Positions 1 to 9,992 of a DNA stretch of 64,000 bases are shown here, piece by piece. The notes beneath the pieces are model-generated. The model did no database searches, was not told the origin of the DNA, and saw nothing but the letters and a program-made list of their open reading frames with translations. Source of the DNA: Nocardioides exalbidus (lineage in GTDB: Bacteria > Actinomycetota > Actinomycetes > Propionibacteriales > Nocardioidaceae). The number at the start of each line of letters is the position of its first letter. Position 1 is the first letter of the stretch. The position numbers were made by a program, and so were the translations under genes. The stretch covers positions 3,038,001 to 3,102,000 of the forward strand of contig NZ_FNRT01000002.1 of NCBI RefSeq assembly GCF_900105585.1, given 5' to 3'.

Positions 1-552
1 GCCGAGGTCGGAGACGTAGGGCACGAGCGCGTCGGCGATCTCGTCCCACGAGTAGAGCTCGCCGGAGTAGTGCTTGCGCCACGACGCCAGGTGCACCTCG
101 TAGGTGGACATCGCCTCGTCGACCGGGCGCTTGGTGCGGCGGGCCTCGATCCACGCGTCGTCGCCCCACTCGTGGTCGGACCGCCAGACCACGGACGCCG
201 AGCTCGGCGCCTTCTCGGCGTACTGGGCGAGCGGGTCGGCGCGGTCGACCCACTGCCCGTCGGCGCCGCGGATGCGGTACTTGTACTGCTCCCCGACCCC
301 GACGCCGGCGACGAAGGCGTGCCACACGCCGGACCCGTCGAGCCGGGACATCGGGTGGGCGGAGCCGTCCCAGCCGGCCCACCCGCCGGCGACCTGGACC
401 TCCAGGGCGTTGGGTGCCCAGACGCGGAACGACGTGCCGTCCGCCGTCACCTGCGCGCCGAGGACCGTCCAGAGCAGCTCGTGGCGGCCCTCGCCGATCA
501 GGTGCAGGTCGAGCTCGCCGGGTGCGTGGTTCGTGCTGGCTGTCTCAGTCAT
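1..552 (-). CDS. glgB: 1,4-alpha-glucan branching enzyme GlgB (N-terminal part, cut by window edge)
   Basis: Transfers alpha-1,4 glucan segments to alpha-1,6 branch points on glycogen-type polymers. The visible 184 residues start [20 protein letters not shown]. They contain the carbohydrate-binding module 48 region (about residues 35-130, with FRVWAPNAQGVQVAGDWAGW) and the entry to the catalytic barrel (STYEVHLASWR). The ATG at 552 overlaps the end of mak by 8 bp, so the two are translationally linked. It is the last visible gene of the glgE-treS-mak-glgB operon. In the GlgE pathway it branches the linear chains that GlgE makes. The catalytic Asp and Glu lie outside the window. Confidence 0.95.
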   Translation of the reverse strand, partial: MTETASTNHAPGELDLHLIGEGRHELLWTVLGAQVTADGTSFRVWAPNALEVQVAGGWAGWDGSAHPMSRLDGSGVWHAFVAGVGVGEQYKYRIRGADGQWVDRADPLAQYAEKAPSSASVVWRSDHEWGDDAWIEARRTKRPVDEAMSTYEVHLASWRKHYSGELYSWDEIADALVPYVSDLG

Positions 553-1951
553 GCGTCCCTCCCAGGGCCGCCAGCGGGATGGAGAGCCACCCCGGGCGGT
601 TGCGTGCTTCGTAGACGGCCTCGTAGACCGTCTTGTCCGCCAGGTAGGCGGCCAGGAGCGTTCCGGCCTGCTCGCCGAGACCCTCGCCCCGCTGCTCGGT
701 GTAGGCCAGCAGGAAGGCGCTGCGGTTGCGCGAGGACCACTCCGAGGCCCGGTAGTCGATCTGACCCGCCTCCGGGGAGTCGGGCCCGAGGCCCGTCAGC
801 GAGACCACGCGCGGCGCGTAGTCGAACGAGCGGATCATCCCGGCGACGTCGCGCCAGACCGAGTCGGGCTTGAGGCGCTCGGCCAGGGGCTTGGCCGGCT
901 CGCCCTCGAAGTCGACGATCTTCCAGCCGAGGCTGGTGCGCAGGGTCTGCCCGAGGTGCAGGTCGCCGTGGACCTGCTGGACCTCCACGGACCCGAGCGC
1001 GCGGAGGGCGTCGTAGGTCTCGCGGAGGCCGGTGGCGTAGGGCGCCAGGTCGGGTACGACGTCGAGGGCGGCGTCGAGCCGACCCGTCATCGCGTCGGCG
1101 AGGTCAGCGACCGCGGCGGCGTCGCGCTGCTCGACGGGGAAGTGCGCGGCCAGGTCGGCATGCACCTCCGCGAGCGCCGTGCCGAGGCGGGCGGCCTCGC
1201 TGGCGAAGTCGCCGCCGACCTCGTCGGCGTGCAGGTCGGCCTCGGCGTAGAGGTTGCGCACGCTCGCCAGGGCGAGGTCCCAGCCGTCGCTCGCGGTGCG
1301 GAGGAACTGCTGGAGCATCGCGAGCTGGATCGTCGCGTCGGTCCCGTCGGACTCGTCGTCGACGAGGTCGAGCCATCCGTAGAGGGCGGCCACGTGCGTC
1401 GAGCCGGCCTCGGTGAGGACCTGGTGGATCGCGATGTCGGGGTTCACGCCGGGGGTCACCTTGCGGAAGACCTTCATCAGCGCGTCGTCGCCGAAGGCGA
1501 CCGAGGAGTTCGACTGCTCGCCCGAGAAGAGCGTCGAGTGCGACTCGAGGTCGAGCTCGTGGCCCGGGAGCACGTGGAACATCAGCTCCCCGCGGGAGGC
1601 GGACTCACCGTGCGAGAAGGCCGTGAGCCACAGGCCCATCGCCTGCCGGTCGTGGACCGCGTCGTAGACCCACGCGTGGCCGAGCTCCTCGTCGTCCCAC
1701 TCGCCGACCAGCGCGTGCCCGATGCGGTCCTGCGGCTCGCGGTAGTAGGCCAGCGGCACCTGGTAGAGCTCGGACTCGTCCGAGTCGGAGTAGGCGACCT
1801 CGGCGATCTCGATGGCCACGCGCACGCCCTCGGGGGCGTCGGGCAGCTCGCCGACGCGGCGTACTCCAGCCAGGGTCCACGGGCGACCCTTGCCGCCGAA
1901 CCAGCGGGCCTCGCCGATCCAGGCGGTCAGGTCCTCGAGCGCGCTGGTCAT
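545..1951 (-). CDS. mak: maltokinase
   Basis: Phosphorylates maltose with ATP to maltose-1-phosphate, the donor used by GlgE. It is 468 aa, close to the usual 440-470. Near the N-terminus is WFGGKGRPW, typical of actinobacterial maltokinases. The kinase-like C-terminal lobe carries [10 protein letters not shown] (catalytic Asp about residue 330) and IVDFEGEP (metal-binding Asp about 347). The ATG at 1951 overlaps the treS stop as ATGA. In many actinobacteria treS and mak are fused or adjacent; here they are separate but coupled. Cytoplasmic. Identification rests on motifs and context and is firm. Confidence 0.96.
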   Translation of the reverse strand: MTSALEDLTAWIGEARWFGGKGRPWTLAGVRRVGELPDAPEGVRVAIEIAEVAYSDSDESELYQVPLAYYREPQDRIGHALVGEWDDEELGHAWVYDAVHDRQAMGLWLTAFSHGESASRGELMFHVLPGHELDLESHSTLFSGEQSNSSVAFGDDALMKVFRKVTPGVNPDIAIHQVLTEAGSTHVAALYGWLDLVDDESDGTDATIQLAMLQQFLRTASDGWDLALASVRNLYAEADLHADEVGGDFASEAARLGTALAEVHADLAAHFPVEQRDAAAVADLADAMTGRLDAALDVVPDLAPYATGLRETYDALRALGSVEVQQVHGDLHLGQTLRTSLGWKIVDFEGEPAKPLAERLKPDSVWRDVAGMIRSFDYAPRVVSLTGLGPDSPEAGQIDYRASEWSSRNRSAFLLAYTEQRGEGLGEQAGTLLAAYLADKTVYEAVYEARNRPGWLSIPLAALGGTHD

Positions 1952-3675
1952 CCCGGCACCTCGGAGGCCGTCGGGTCGGTCAGCCTGAGCCACAGGAAGC
2001 CGTAGCCGCCGAGCGTCAGGAGGTAGGACAGCTCGCCGATCGCCGGGAACGGGACGCCGCCCAGCAGCTCGACGGGGACCATGCCCTCCCACTGGCGCAG
2101 GTCGAGCTCGACGGGCTGCGGGAAGCGGGAGAGGTTGTTGACGCACAGGATGACGTCGCGGCCGTCCGGCCCCTCGTGCTCGCGCACGTAGGAGAGCACG
2201 CTCCCGTTCGAGCCACCGAGGTCGTGGAACTCGCCGAGGCCGAACGCGGGGTGCCGCCGTCGCGTGTGGACCAGTCGCCGGGTCCAGTGCAGCAACGAGG
2301 AGGTGTTCTCCAGCTGCGCCTCGACGTTGATCGACTGGTAGCCGTAGACGGGGTCCTGGATCGCCGGCAGGTGGAGCTTGCCGGGGGTGGCGCTGGAGAA
2401 GCCCGCGTTGCGGTCGGGCGTCCACTGCATCGGCGTACGCACCCCGTCGCGGTCGCCGAGCCAGATGTTGTCGCCCATCCCGATCTCGTCGCCGTAGTAG
2501 AGGACGGGGGAGCCGGGCAGCGAGAGCAGGAGCGCGGTGAAGAGCTCCATCCGGTTGACGTCGCCGTCGAGGAGGGGCGCCAGTCGCCGGCGGATGCCGA
2601 TGTTGGCCTTCATTCGCGGGTCGTGGGCGTACTCCGACCACATGTAGTCGCGGTCCTCGTCGGTGACCATCTCGAGGGTCAGCTCGTCGTGGTTGCGCAG
2701 GAAGATGCCCCACTGGCAGCCGTCGGGGATCCGCGGCGTCTGCTCGAGGATCTCCGAGATCGGGAAGCGCGACTCGCGGCGCACGGCCATGAAGATGCGC
2801 GGCATCACCGGGAAGTGGAACGCCATGTGGCACTCGGTCCCGATCCAGCGGCCGTCCTCGGTCTGCTCGGGCCCGAAGTACTCGACGACGTCGGCGGGCC
2901 ACTGGTTGGCCTCGCAGAGCAGCACGCGGCCGGGGTAGTTCTCGTCGACGAACCGGCGGCACTTCTTCAGGAAGTCGTGCGTCTCCTGGAGGTTCTCACC
3001 GTTGGTGCCGGGGCGCTCGTAGAGGTACGGCACCGCGTCGAGGCGGAAGCCGTCGAGGCCCATGTCGAGCCAGAAGGCCATCGCCTCCAGCATCGCGTCG
3101 TGGACCTTGGGGTTGTCGAAGTTGAGGTCGGGCTGGTGGTGGAAGAACCGGTGCCAGAAGTACTGCTGGCGGACCGGGTCCCACGTCCAGTTGGACGGCT
3201 CGGTGTCGACGAAGATGACGCGGGCGTCCTGGTAGAGCTCGTCGGTGTCGGACCAGACGTAGAAGTCGCCGTAGGGGCCGTCGGGGTCGCTGCGGCTGGC
3301 CTGGAACCACGGGTGCGCGTCACTGGTGTGGTTCATGACGAAGTCGATGATCACGCGGATGCCGCGCTGGTGGCAGGCGTCGAGGAACTCGTGGAAGTCG
3401 TCGACGGTCCCGCACTCGGGAAGGATGTTGTTGTAGTCGGCGACGTCGTAGCCGCCGTCGCGCAGGGGCGAGGTGAAGAACGGCGGGACCCACAGGCAGT
3501 CGACGCCGAGCCACTCGAGGTAGTCGAGCTTCTCGATCAGGCCCTTGAAGTCACCGGTGCCGTCGCCGTTGGAGTCGCGGAACGAGCGGACCAGGACCTC
3601 GTAGAAGACCGCAGTCCTGAACCAGTCCGGCTCCGCGTTCAGCACGGCGGTCGCCGCTCCTGCGTCGGTCGGCAT
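1948..3675 (-). CDS. treS: trehalose synthase (maltose alpha-D-glucosyltransferase)
   Basis: Interconverts trehalose and maltose, feeding maltose to Mak. It is 575 aa from the ATG at 3675, a GH13 alpha-amylase-family enzyme beginning [30 protein letters not shown] supplies the nucleophile Asp (about 213), LLCEANQW the acid/base Glu (about 255), and [10 protein letters not shown] the third acidic residue. An in-frame TTG at 3690 overlapping the glgE stop would add five residues and is the alternative start. It lies 11 bp after glgE and overlaps mak, within one operon. Confidence 0.97.
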   Translation of the reverse strand: MPTDAGAATAVLNAEPDWFRTAVFYEVLVRSFRDSNGDGTGDFKGLIEKLDYLEWLGVDCLWVPPFFTSPLRDGGYDVADYNNILPECGTVDDFHEFLDACHQRGIRVIIDFVMNHTSDAHPWFQASRSDPDGPYGDFYVWSDTDELYQDARVIFVDTEPSNWTWDPVRQQYFWHRFFHHQPDLNFDNPKVHDAMLEAMAFWLDMGLDGFRLDAVPYLYERPGTNGENLQETHDFLKKCRRFVDENYPGRVLLCEANQWPADVVEYFGPEQTEDGRWIGTECHMAFHFPVMPRIFMAVRRESRFPISEILEQTPRIPDGCQWGIFLRNHDELTLEMVTDEDRDYMWSEYAHDPRMKANIGIRRRLAPLLDGDVNRMELFTALLLSLPGSPVLYYGDEIGMGDNIWLGDRDGVRTPMQWTPDRNAGFSSATPGKLHLPAIQDPVYGYQSINVEAQLENTSSLLHWTRRLVHTRRRHPAFGLGEFHDLGGSNGSVLSYVREHEGPDGRDVILCVNNLSRFPQPVELDLRQWEGMVPVELLGGVPFPAIGELSYLLTLGGYGFLWLRLTDPTASEVPG

Positions 3676-3686
3676 GGGCTGGTCGC

Positions 3687-5681
3687 TCAACGGGGGCTCC
3701 TGACGGTGATGACGTGGGCGGGTTCGTGGCCGGGGTCGAGCCGGACGTAGTTGTGCTGGCTCCAGCTCCAGTCGGCGCCGGTGATCTCGTCGTGGGCGAC
3801 GAAGGAGTCGTGCCAGTCGAGGCCGAGCGCCGGCATGTCGAGGTGGATCATCGTCTCCCGCGTGCCGTGCGGGTCGAGGTTGATGATCGAGACGACGACG
3901 TCGTCCTCCCCGCTGGGCAGCAGGGCGCGCTTGGAGAACACCAGCACGTGGTCGTCCTCGCTCTCGTGGATCGTCACGTTGCGCAGCAGCTGCAGCGCGG
4001 GGTGCTCGCGACGGATCTCGTTGAGCCGGGTGATGTAGGGCGCCAGCGTGGTGCCCTCGGCGTCGTGCTTCTTCCAGTCGCGGATCCGGATCTGGTACTT
4101 CTCGGAGTCGAGGTACTCCTCCGAGCCCGGCTTCACCGCGACGTGCTCGAACAGCTCGTAGCCGGCGTAGACACCCCAGCTCGGGGACCCGGTGGCGGCC
4201 AGTGCGGCACGGATCTTGAACGCCGCCGGTCCGCCGTACTGCAGGAAGGCGTGCAGGATGTCGGGGGTGTTGACGAAGAAGTTCGGCCGCATCAGGTGGT
4301 CGGACTCCGAGGACACCTCGACGAGGTAGTCCTCGATCTCGCGCTTGCCGGTGCGCCAGGTGAAGTAGGTGTAGCTCTGGTGGTAGCCGACGGCGCCGAG
4401 TCCGTGCATCATCGCGGGCTTGGTGAAGGCCTCGGACAGGAAGATGACGTCGGGGTCCGTACGACGCACTTCCGCGAGCAGCCACTCCCAGAAGGCCAGC
4501 GGCTTGGTGTGCGGGTTGTCGACGCGGAAGATCCGCACGCCGTGGGCCATCCAGAGCTTCACGATCCGCAGCACCTCGCGGCAGATGCCGGCCGGGTCGT
4601 TGTCGAAGTTGATCGGGTAGATGTCCTGGTACTTCTTCGGCGGGTTCTCGGCGTAGGCGATGGTGCCGTCGGCGCGCGTGGTGAAGAACTGCGGGTGGGT
4701 GGTGACCCAGGGGTGGTCGGGCGCCGCCTGGAGGGCGAGGTCGAGCGCGACCTCGAGGTCGAGCTCCTTCGCCCGCGCGACGAACGCGTCGAAGTCGGCG
4801 AACGTGCCGAGGTCGGGGTGGATGGCGTCGTGGCCGCCGTCCTTGCTGCCGATCGCCCACGGCGAGCCGGTGTCCTCGGGGCCGGGCGTGAGGGTGTTGT
4901 TGGGTCCCTTGCGGTTGACCTCGCCGATCGGGTGGATCGGAGGGAGGTAGAGGACGTCGAAGCCCATCTCGGCGACCCGGTCGAGCCGCTCCATCGCGGT
5001 GAGGAACGTGCCGGTCGTGACCTTGCCGGTCTTCTCGTCGCGGGTGGCCCCCTCGGAGCGGGGGAAGAACTCGTACCAGCTGCCGAAGAGGGCCCGCACC
5101 CGGTCGGCGCGGAAGCGGAACGGGCCGCTCGTCGAGACCAGCTCGCGCAGCGGGTGGCTGCGGAGCACGGCACCCAGGTCGGGGTCCTGGAGCGCGGCGA
5201 GCCGTGCGCCGACGGGCCGGTCGAGGTCGGACGCGGCCGCGATACCGCCCTGCACGAGCGCCTTGGCGGCCTTGTCGAGCTTGTCCGGGCCCTTGCCGGC
5301 GGCGACCCGCTCGAGCAGCAGGCGGGCCTCGGTGAACATCAGCTCGACGTCGACACCGGCCGGGATCTTGATGCCCGCGTCGTGCTGCCAGGTCGCGATC
5401 GGGTCGGACCACGACTGGATCTCGAAGGTCCACTCGCCCTCAACGTCCGGCGTCACGTGGGCGACGTAGCGGTTGGGCTCCTCGCCCTCGGCGCTCATGC
5501 GCACCGGAGCGCGACGCTTCCCGGCCGGGTCGGTCGCGACGACCTCGGCGGCGAGCTGGTCGTGGCCCTCGCGGAACACGGCCGCGCGGACCGGCATGGG
5601 CTCGCCGACCGTGGCCTTCGCCGACTGCCGACCGAGGTCCACGACGGGGGAGACGTCCATCACCGGTATGCGTCCAACCAT
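3687..5681 (-). CDS. glgE: alpha-1,4-glucan:maltose-1-phosphate maltosyltransferase
   Basis: Adds maltosyl units from maltose-1-phosphate to alpha-1,4-glucan, the committed polymerisation step of the GlgE pathway. It is 664 aa, normal for the family. It has the N-terminal beta domain ([13 protein letters not shown]) and a GH13_3 barrel. [10 protein letters not shown] supplies nucleophile Asp388 and FLSEAFTKP supplies the proton donor Glu417. I chose the ATG at 5681: homologues begin near GRIPV, and a -10-like AAGTGT ends 6 nt upstream with TTGCGT 17 nt before it. A longer frame upstream would run through that promoter and the operator. First gene of the glgE-treS-mak-glgB operon. Confidence 0.97.
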   Translation of the reverse strand: MVGRIPVMDVSPVVDLGRQSAKATVGEPMPVRAAVFREGHDQLAAEVVATDPAGKRRAPVRMSAEGEEPNRYVAHVTPDVEGEWTFEIQSWSDPIATWQHDAGIKIPAGVDVELMFTEARLLLERVAAGKGPDKLDKAAKALVQGGIAAASDLDRPVGARLAALQDPDLGAVLRSHPLRELVSTSGPFRFRADRVRALFGSWYEFFPRSEGATRDEKTGKVTTGTFLTAMERLDRVAEMGFDVLYLPPIHPIGEVNRKGPNNTLTPGPEDTGSPWAIGSKDGGHDAIHPDLGTFADFDAFVARAKELDLEVALDLALQAAPDHPWVTTHPQFFTTRADGTIAYAENPPKKYQDIYPINFDNDPAGICREVLRIVKLWMAHGVRIFRVDNPHTKPLAFWEWLLAEVRRTDPDVIFLSEAFTKPAMMHGLGAVGYHQSYTYFTWRTGKREIEDYLVEVSSESDHLMRPNFFVNTPDILHAFLQYGGPAAFKIRAALAATGSPSWGVYAGYELFEHVAVKPGSEEYLDSEKYQIRIRDWKKHDAEGTTLAPYITRLNEIRREHPALQLLRNVTIHESEDDHVLVFSKRALLPSGEDDVVVSIINLDPHGTRETMIHLDMPALGLDWHDSFVAHDEITGADWSWSQHNYVRLDPGHEPAHVITVRSPR

Positions 5682-5687
5682 GTCCCC

Positions 5688-5716
5688 ACACTTGCGAACG
5701 CGGGACAGCGACGCAA
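5688..5716 (-). promoter_or_regulatory. putative glgE operon promoter
   Basis: Read on the minus strand: TTGCGT, a 17-nt spacer, AAGTGT, then 6 nt to the glgE ATG. This spacing would start the transcript at or within a base or two of the start codon. The match to consensus is moderate; no start site has been mapped. Confidence 0.45.
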
Positions 5717-5749
5717 GCGCGACGCCCTGTGGTCTCACCCCTACGACCG

Positions 5750-5773
5750 ATTTCTTGGATCGATCCAAGAAAT
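5750..5773. promoter_or_regulatory. perfect 24-bp palindromic operator candidate between glgE and glgP
   Basis: Half-site ATTTCTTGGATC is followed by its exact reverse complement, with a CG dyad centre (5761/5762). It overlaps the putative glgP -35 box and spacer and lies about 34 bp upstream of the putative glgE -35. An AT-bearing perfect palindrome of this length is conspicuous in such GC-rich DNA. A CG-centred dyad is typical of LacI-family operators, but the regulator is not in the window. Confidence 0.7.
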
Positions 5774-5783
5774 GCCCTACCGT
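5755..5783 (+). promoter_or_regulatory. putative glgP promoter overlapping the palindrome
   Basis: TTGGAT (5755-5760), a 17-nt spacer, TACCGT (5778-5783), then 8 nt to the glgP GTG. The -35 box and much of the spacer lie inside the 24-bp palindrome, so a bound protein would be expected to block polymerase. Confidence 0.45.
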
Positions 5784-5791
5784 CGTGGACC

Positions 5792-8374
5792 GTGCGAGCG
5801 TTCAGACGATTCACCGTCCGTCCCGTCCTGCCCGAGCCGCTGGGTGCGCTGTCCGTCCTGGCCGGCAACCTGCGCTGGTCGTGGCACCCGCCGACCCAGG
5901 ACGTCTTCGCCGCGATCGACGCCCAGCTGTGGCGCGACGTGGCCGGCGACCCGGTCCGCTTCCTCGGCGCCGTCAGCCGCGAGCGGCTCGACGAGCTCGT
6001 CGACGACGGCGACTTCCGCAACCGGCTCGACGCCGCCCACGCGGACCTCGAGCGCTACCTCACCGAGGACCGCTGGTACGCCCGCAAGGCCGGCGCCGAC
6101 GCGCCCCGGGCGATCGCGTACTTCTCGTCCGAGTTCGGCATCACCTCGGTGCTCCCGCAGTACTCCGGCGGCCTCGGCATCCTCGCCGGCGACCACCTCA
6201 AGGCGTCGTCCGACCTCGGCATCCCGCTGGTCGGCGTGGGCCTGTTCTACCGCCACGGCTACTTCAAGCAGGCGCTCGACCGCGACGGCTGGCAGCAGGA
6301 GAGCTACCCCGTCCTCGACCCCGACGAGCTGCCGCTGACCCAGCTGCGCGAGGCCGACGGCACGCGCGCGACGGTGTCGCTGGCGCTGCCCGACGGCCCG
6401 GACCTGGTCGCGCGGATCCTGGTCGCCCAGGTCGGCCGCGTCCCGCTGCTGCTCCTCGACACCGACATCGAGGAGAACAGCGCCCACTACCGCGACGTCA
6501 CCGACCGGCTCTACGGCGGCAACTCCGAGCACCGGCTGCGCCAGGAGCTGCTCCTCGGCGTCGGCGGCGTGCGCGCGCTCCGGGTGTGGTCGCGCATCAC
6601 CGGCGCCCCGGCTCCCGAGGTCTTCCACGCCAACGAGGGCCACGCCGGCTTCCTCGGCATCGAGCGGATCCGCGAGCTCACCGTCGACGAGCACGGCCCG
6701 CGCCTCGACTTCGACACCGCGCTCGAGGTCTCGCGCGCTGGCACGGTCTTCACGACCCACACCCCGGTCCCGGCGGGCATCGACCGCTTCCCGCGCGAGC
6801 TCGTCGCGCAGTACTACGGCGGCAACTCGCCGACCCCCGGTGTCCCGGTCGAGCGCATCCTCGCGCTCGGGGCCGAGGACTACGAGGGCGGCGACGCCGG
6901 CGTCTTCAACATGGCGGTGATGGGCTTCCGCCTGGCCCAGCGCGCCAACGGCGTCTCGCAGCTGCACGGCCACGTCTCCCGGGGGATGTTCAACGGCCTG
7001 TGGCCCGCCTTCGACGAGGCGGAGGTGCCGATCTCCTCGATCACCAACGGCGTCCACGGCCCGACCTGGATCGCCCGCGAGGTCATCGAGCTCGCCGCCA
7101 GCCGCGGCGCCGACATCGACGGTGACGACACCGACGCGCTGTGGCCGCTGGTCGACCAGATCGGCGACCGCGAGATCTGGGACCTCAAGCGCACCCTGCG
7201 CACGCGCTTCATCGACGACGCCCGCGCCCGGATGCGCCGCTCGGCCGCCAAGCGCGGGTTCGCCCCGGCCGAGACCACCTGGATCGACACCGCGCTCGAC
7301 CCCGACGTGCTGACCATCGGCTTCGCGCGTCGTGTGCCGACCTACAAGCGGCTCACGCTGATGCTGCGCGACCCCGCCCGCCTCAAGAAGCTGCTGCTCG
7401 ACCCCGAGCGCCCGATCCAGCTCGTCATCGCCGGCAAGGCCCACCCCGCCGATGAGACCGGCAAGCGGCTCATCCAGGAGATGGTGCGCTTCGCCGACGA
7501 CCCCGAGATCCGGCACCGCATCGCCTTCCTGCCCAACTACGACATCGCGATGGCGCAGCCGCTCTACCCCGGCTGCGACGTGTGGCTCAACAACCCGCTG
7601 CGCCCCTACGAGGCCTGCGGCACCTCCGGCATGAAGGCCGCGCTCAACGGCGGCCTGAACCTGTCGATCCTCGACGGCTGGTGGGACGAGTGGTACGACG
7701 GCAACAACGGCTGGGCGATCCCCTCGGCCGACGGCATCGACGACCCCGACCGCCGTGACGACCTCGAGGCCAACGCGCTCTACGACCTCATCGAGGGCGA
7801 CGTCGTGCCGCGCTTCTACGAGACCAACCACGAGGGCGTCCCGCCCCGCTGGCTCGAGATGGTGCGCCACACGCTGAAGTCGCTCGGCCCGAAGGTGCTC
7901 GCCACCCGGCAGGTCCGCGACTACGTCCGCGAGCTCTACGCCCCGGCGGCGCACACCGCACGCTCGCTGAACGCCGACTACACCGGCGCCCGCTCGCTGT
8001 CGGGCTGGAAGTCCGAGGTCCGCGCGGCCTGGCCCGGCGTCCGCGTCGAGCACCTCGACTCCGAGGGCGCCGGTGACCAGGCCGAGGTCGGCGCGACGCT
8101 CTCCGTCCGCGCGTGGGTCGCGCTCGGGGCGCTCTCGCCCGACGACGTCGAGGTGCAGGTCGTGCACGGCCGGATCGCCTCCGACGACGAGCTGACCGCC
8201 ACCACGATCACTCCGATGACGGTGGGCGAGTCCTACGACGGCAACCGGCACCGCTTCGACGCCACGGTCTCGCTCGAGACCTCGGGAGCCTTCGGCTACA
8301 CGGTGCGGGTCGTGCCCCGCAACGCAGCGCTCGCCTCGGTCGCCGAGCTCGGCCTGGTGGCCGAGCCCGCCTGA
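5792..8374 (+). CDS. glgP: alpha-glucan (glycogen) phosphorylase
   Basis: Phosphorolyses alpha-1,4-glucan ends to glucose-1-phosphate. It is 860 aa from the GTG at 5792, beginning VRAFRRFTVRPVLPEPLGAL, the expected N-terminus and length for the actinobacterial (GlgP/MalP-like) class. The pyridoxal-phosphate lysine lies in ACGTSGMKAALNGG (about Lys615). Upstream in-frame starts would place codons in the promoter and palindrome, so I rejected them. Divergent from glgE, giving a breakdown gene back-to-back with a synthesis operon across one shared control region. Confidence 0.96.
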   Translation: MRAFRRFTVRPVLPEPLGALSVLAGNLRWSWHPPTQDVFAAIDAQLWRDVAGDPVRFLGAVSRERLDELVDDGDFRNRLDAAHADLERYLTEDRWYARKAGADAPRAIAYFSSEFGITSVLPQYSGGLGILAGDHLKASSDLGIPLVGVGLFYRHGYFKQALDRDGWQQESYPVLDPDELPLTQLREADGTRATVSLALPDGPDLVARILVAQVGRVPLLLLDTDIEENSAHYRDVTDRLYGGNSEHRLRQELLLGVGGVRALRVWSRITGAPAPEVFHANEGHAGFLGIERIRELTVDEHGPRLDFDTALEVSRAGTVFTTHTPVPAGIDRFPRELVAQYYGGNSPTPGVPVERILALGAEDYEGGDAGVFNMAVMGFRLAQRANGVSQLHGHVSRGMFNGLWPAFDEAEVPISSITNGVHGPTWIAREVIELAASRGADIDGDDTDALWPLVDQIGDREIWDLKRTLRTRFIDDARARMRRSAAKRGFAPAETTWIDTALDPDVLTIGFARRVPTYKRLTLMLRDPARLKKLLLDPERPIQLVIAGKAHPADETGKRLIQEMVRFADDPEIRHRIAFLPNYDIAMAQPLYPGCDVWLNNPLRPYEACGTSGMKAALNGGLNLSILDGWWDEWYDGNNGWAIPSADGIDDPDRRDDLEANALYDLIEGDVVPRFYETNHEGVPPRWLEMVRHTLKSLGPKVLATRQVRDYVRELYAPAAHTARSLNADYTGARSLSGWKSEVRAAWPGVRVEHLDSEGAGDQAEVGATLSVRAWVALGALSPDDVEVQVVHGRIASDDELTATTITPMTVGESYDGNRHRFDATVSLETSGAFGYTVRVVPRNAALASVAELGLVAEPA

Positions 8375-8404
8375 CGCCGGCAGGCCGTCTCGACCCGAAG
8401 CCGC

Positions 8405-8467
8405 CGCACGTGCGGCGGATGTGGCCCCGCCGATCGCAGTGCAGGGGCCAGATCTGCCGCACGTGCG
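8405..8467. terminator. long imperfect hairpin downstream of glgP
   Basis: Two 24-nt arms (8405-8428 and 8444-8467) pair with one G.U and one G-G mismatch around a 15-nt loop. Each arm contains GCACGTGC, and the first arm also lies in an 18-bp palindrome (8401-8418). There is no T-run. It could be a terminator for glgP or a copy of a dispersed palindromic repeat. The rest of 8375-8551 shows only the promoter of the next gene. Confidence 0.55.
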
Positions 8468-8539
8468 CAACTCAGCCGCTTCAGGCGGGTAGGTCTGCCC
8501 GCCGCTGGGAAACTCCGGACGCGCAGGCGGGAGCCGTCG

Positions 8540-8545
8540 TACGGT
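8540..8545 (+). promoter_or_regulatory. putative -10 box, leaderless start
   Basis: TACGGT followed by 6 nt and the GTG at 8552. No convincing -35 box is visible. Confidence 0.4.
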
Positions 8546-8551
8546 CCCGTC

Positions 8552-9523
8552 GTGATGACCTCCCGGCTCCTCCGTCTCGCTGCTGCCGTACTGGTCTACG
8601 GCGGGGTGGCCCTCAGCCTCCCGGAGCGCTCGGACGCCACGCGGCAGGAGGAACCGGTGCGTGCAGCGACCGCTCCGCAGGCGGACCGGGTCCTGTGGAC
8701 GGAGTCCGGCAGGTGGACGCGCAACCTGCACGTCCGATCGTCGCGCGTGGACGGCGGCGGTGTCCGCCGGGTGTACGACAGGTTGCGCGGGTCCACGAGC
8801 GCGCTGGTCCCCAGCCCCGACGGGCGCCAGGTCGCGTTCGTGACCTGCTGCCGTGACGTCCGGCCGCTGCTCGTCGTGGCGCCGACGACGGGCGGCCCGG
8901 CCCTTGCGCCCCTGGCGGACCACCCGGAGCTCGAGGGGGTCAGGGGGCTGGGCTGGTCGCCCGACGGGCAGCGCCTGGCCTTCACCGCGCTCGTCGCCGA
9001 GGGCGAGGACCTCGTCGCGTCGCTCTGGACGGTCCGGCTCGACGGGTCCGACCTCGAGCACGTGCTGACCGTGGGCGACGTGCTGGGTGAGGAGCCGCTG
9101 GGGCTGACCGGGGAGACGACGGCCTGGACGCGCGCGGGGATCTTCTACACCCAGGGCGACGCGCTCCGCCTCGCCCGTGACGGGACGTCGGAGGTCGTGA
9201 TGCGCCGCGTGCACGGCGTCAGCACGTCGATGGACGGTCGCTGGCTGGTGCTGCAGCGACAGCGTGGTCTGGTCTCCCAGACCTGGGTGGCGCGCACCGA
9301 CCTGAGCCGTGCCCGCAAGGTCCTCCAGTGGGACCTCGACGGCAGCCGCTGGGCCTACCGGGGCGTGGTCGCGAACCGCGACGGCAGCAGGCTGCTGGCG
9401 CAGCGCCAGGACGTGCGCGCGGGTGGTCCTCACCACTGGATCGCCTGGGACACGACGAACGGACCGCGCAGCCACGAGGTCCTGCCCGTGCCCGAGGACA
9501 CCTCGGTCGTCGCCTGGCAGTGA
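8552..9523 (+). CDS. exported WD40-like (TolB-type) beta-propeller protein, function unknown
   Basis: 323 aa. An N-terminal hydrophobic segment (LLRLAAAVLVYGGVALSLP) looks like a signal peptide or anchor. The body has repeated propeller-blade signatures: LVPSPDGRQVAFVT, LGWSPDGQRLAFTAL, VSTSMDGRWLVLQ and VVANRDGSRLLAQ. Such SPDG repeats are characteristic of PD40/TolB-like blades that bind proteins or ligands; no catalytic residue is apparent. Translation may start at the GTG (8552) or the adjacent ATG (8555). It ends one base before the convergent gene at 9525. Role not predictable. Confidence 0.7.
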   Translation: MMTSRLLRLAAAVLVYGGVALSLPERSDATRQEEPVRAATAPQADRVLWTESGRWTRNLHVRSSRVDGGGVRRVYDRLRGSTSALVPSPDGRQVAFVTCCRDVRPLLVVAPTTGGPALAPLADHPELEGVRGLGWSPDGQRLAFTALVAEGEDLVASLWTVRLDGSDLEHVLTVGDVLGEEPLGLTGETTAWTRAGIFYTQGDALRLARDGTSEVVMRRVHGVSTSMDGRWLVLQRQRGLVSQTWVARTDLSRARKVLQWDLDGSRWAYRGVVANRDGSRLLAQRQDVRAGGPHHWIAWDTTNGPRSHEVLPVPEDTSVVAWQ

Positions 9524-9524
9524 C

Positions 9525-9893
9525 CTAGCCGAAGGTCAGCACGAGGCCGATCGTCGTCGGGACCACCCCGAGCAGCAACCAGGGCGACAGCACGGACCTC
9601 CCGTGGATCGCGCGACCGGCGGCGACGGCGGCGGCGCCGAAGATCCCGGCGATCACGTTGAGCCCGACCTTCGACGAGGTGGGGGAGTCGTCCAGCATCA
9701 CCGCCGCCACGACGAGCCCGACGACGAGGTGCAGGATCGTCGTGACCGCGAGGGTCGACATCACCCACTTCTGCACGCGGGCGAGGTCGCGCGCGTCCTT
9801 CTCCGGGTCCTTGATGACCTGGCGGGGCGCGTTCATGTCGAGGAGGTGGCCGCGACCCTTCTCGGTACGTCGGGCGGGAACGCTGCTGGCCAT
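9525..9893 (-). CDS. small membrane protein, function unknown
   Basis: 122 aa with a charged N-terminus (PEKDARDLARVQKW) and three hydrophobic stretches (about residues 44-66, 79-92 and 102-121), so probably three membrane spans. The ATG at 9893 is used; an internal ATG, 20 codons in, is an alternative. Tail-to-tail with the propeller gene and divergent from the AraC gene. I do not recognise the family. Confidence 0.6.
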   Translation of the reverse strand: MASSVPARRTEKGRGHLLDMNAPRQVIKDPEKDARDLARVQKWVMSTLAVTTILHLVVGLVVAAVMLDDSPTSSKVGLNVIAGIFGAAAVAAGRAIHGRSVLSPWLLLGVVPTTIGLVLTFG

Positions 9894-9992
9894 GGCCCCA
9901 TCCTCTCAGCCCGGGCGCACGCACGCCGAACGGGTGCAGACTGCGCAAGTGCGATCAAGCGCGCAGGCACCGGCGGCACGAGGGTGGTGGGC

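Noticed and set aside
5777..9475. Very long open frame on the minus strand opposite glgP (over 1200 codons)
   Set aside because: It is the antisense of glgP and the propeller gene, with Arg/Val/Glu-rich residues and no family motif. Such frames arise from GC-rich third positions in high-GC genomes.
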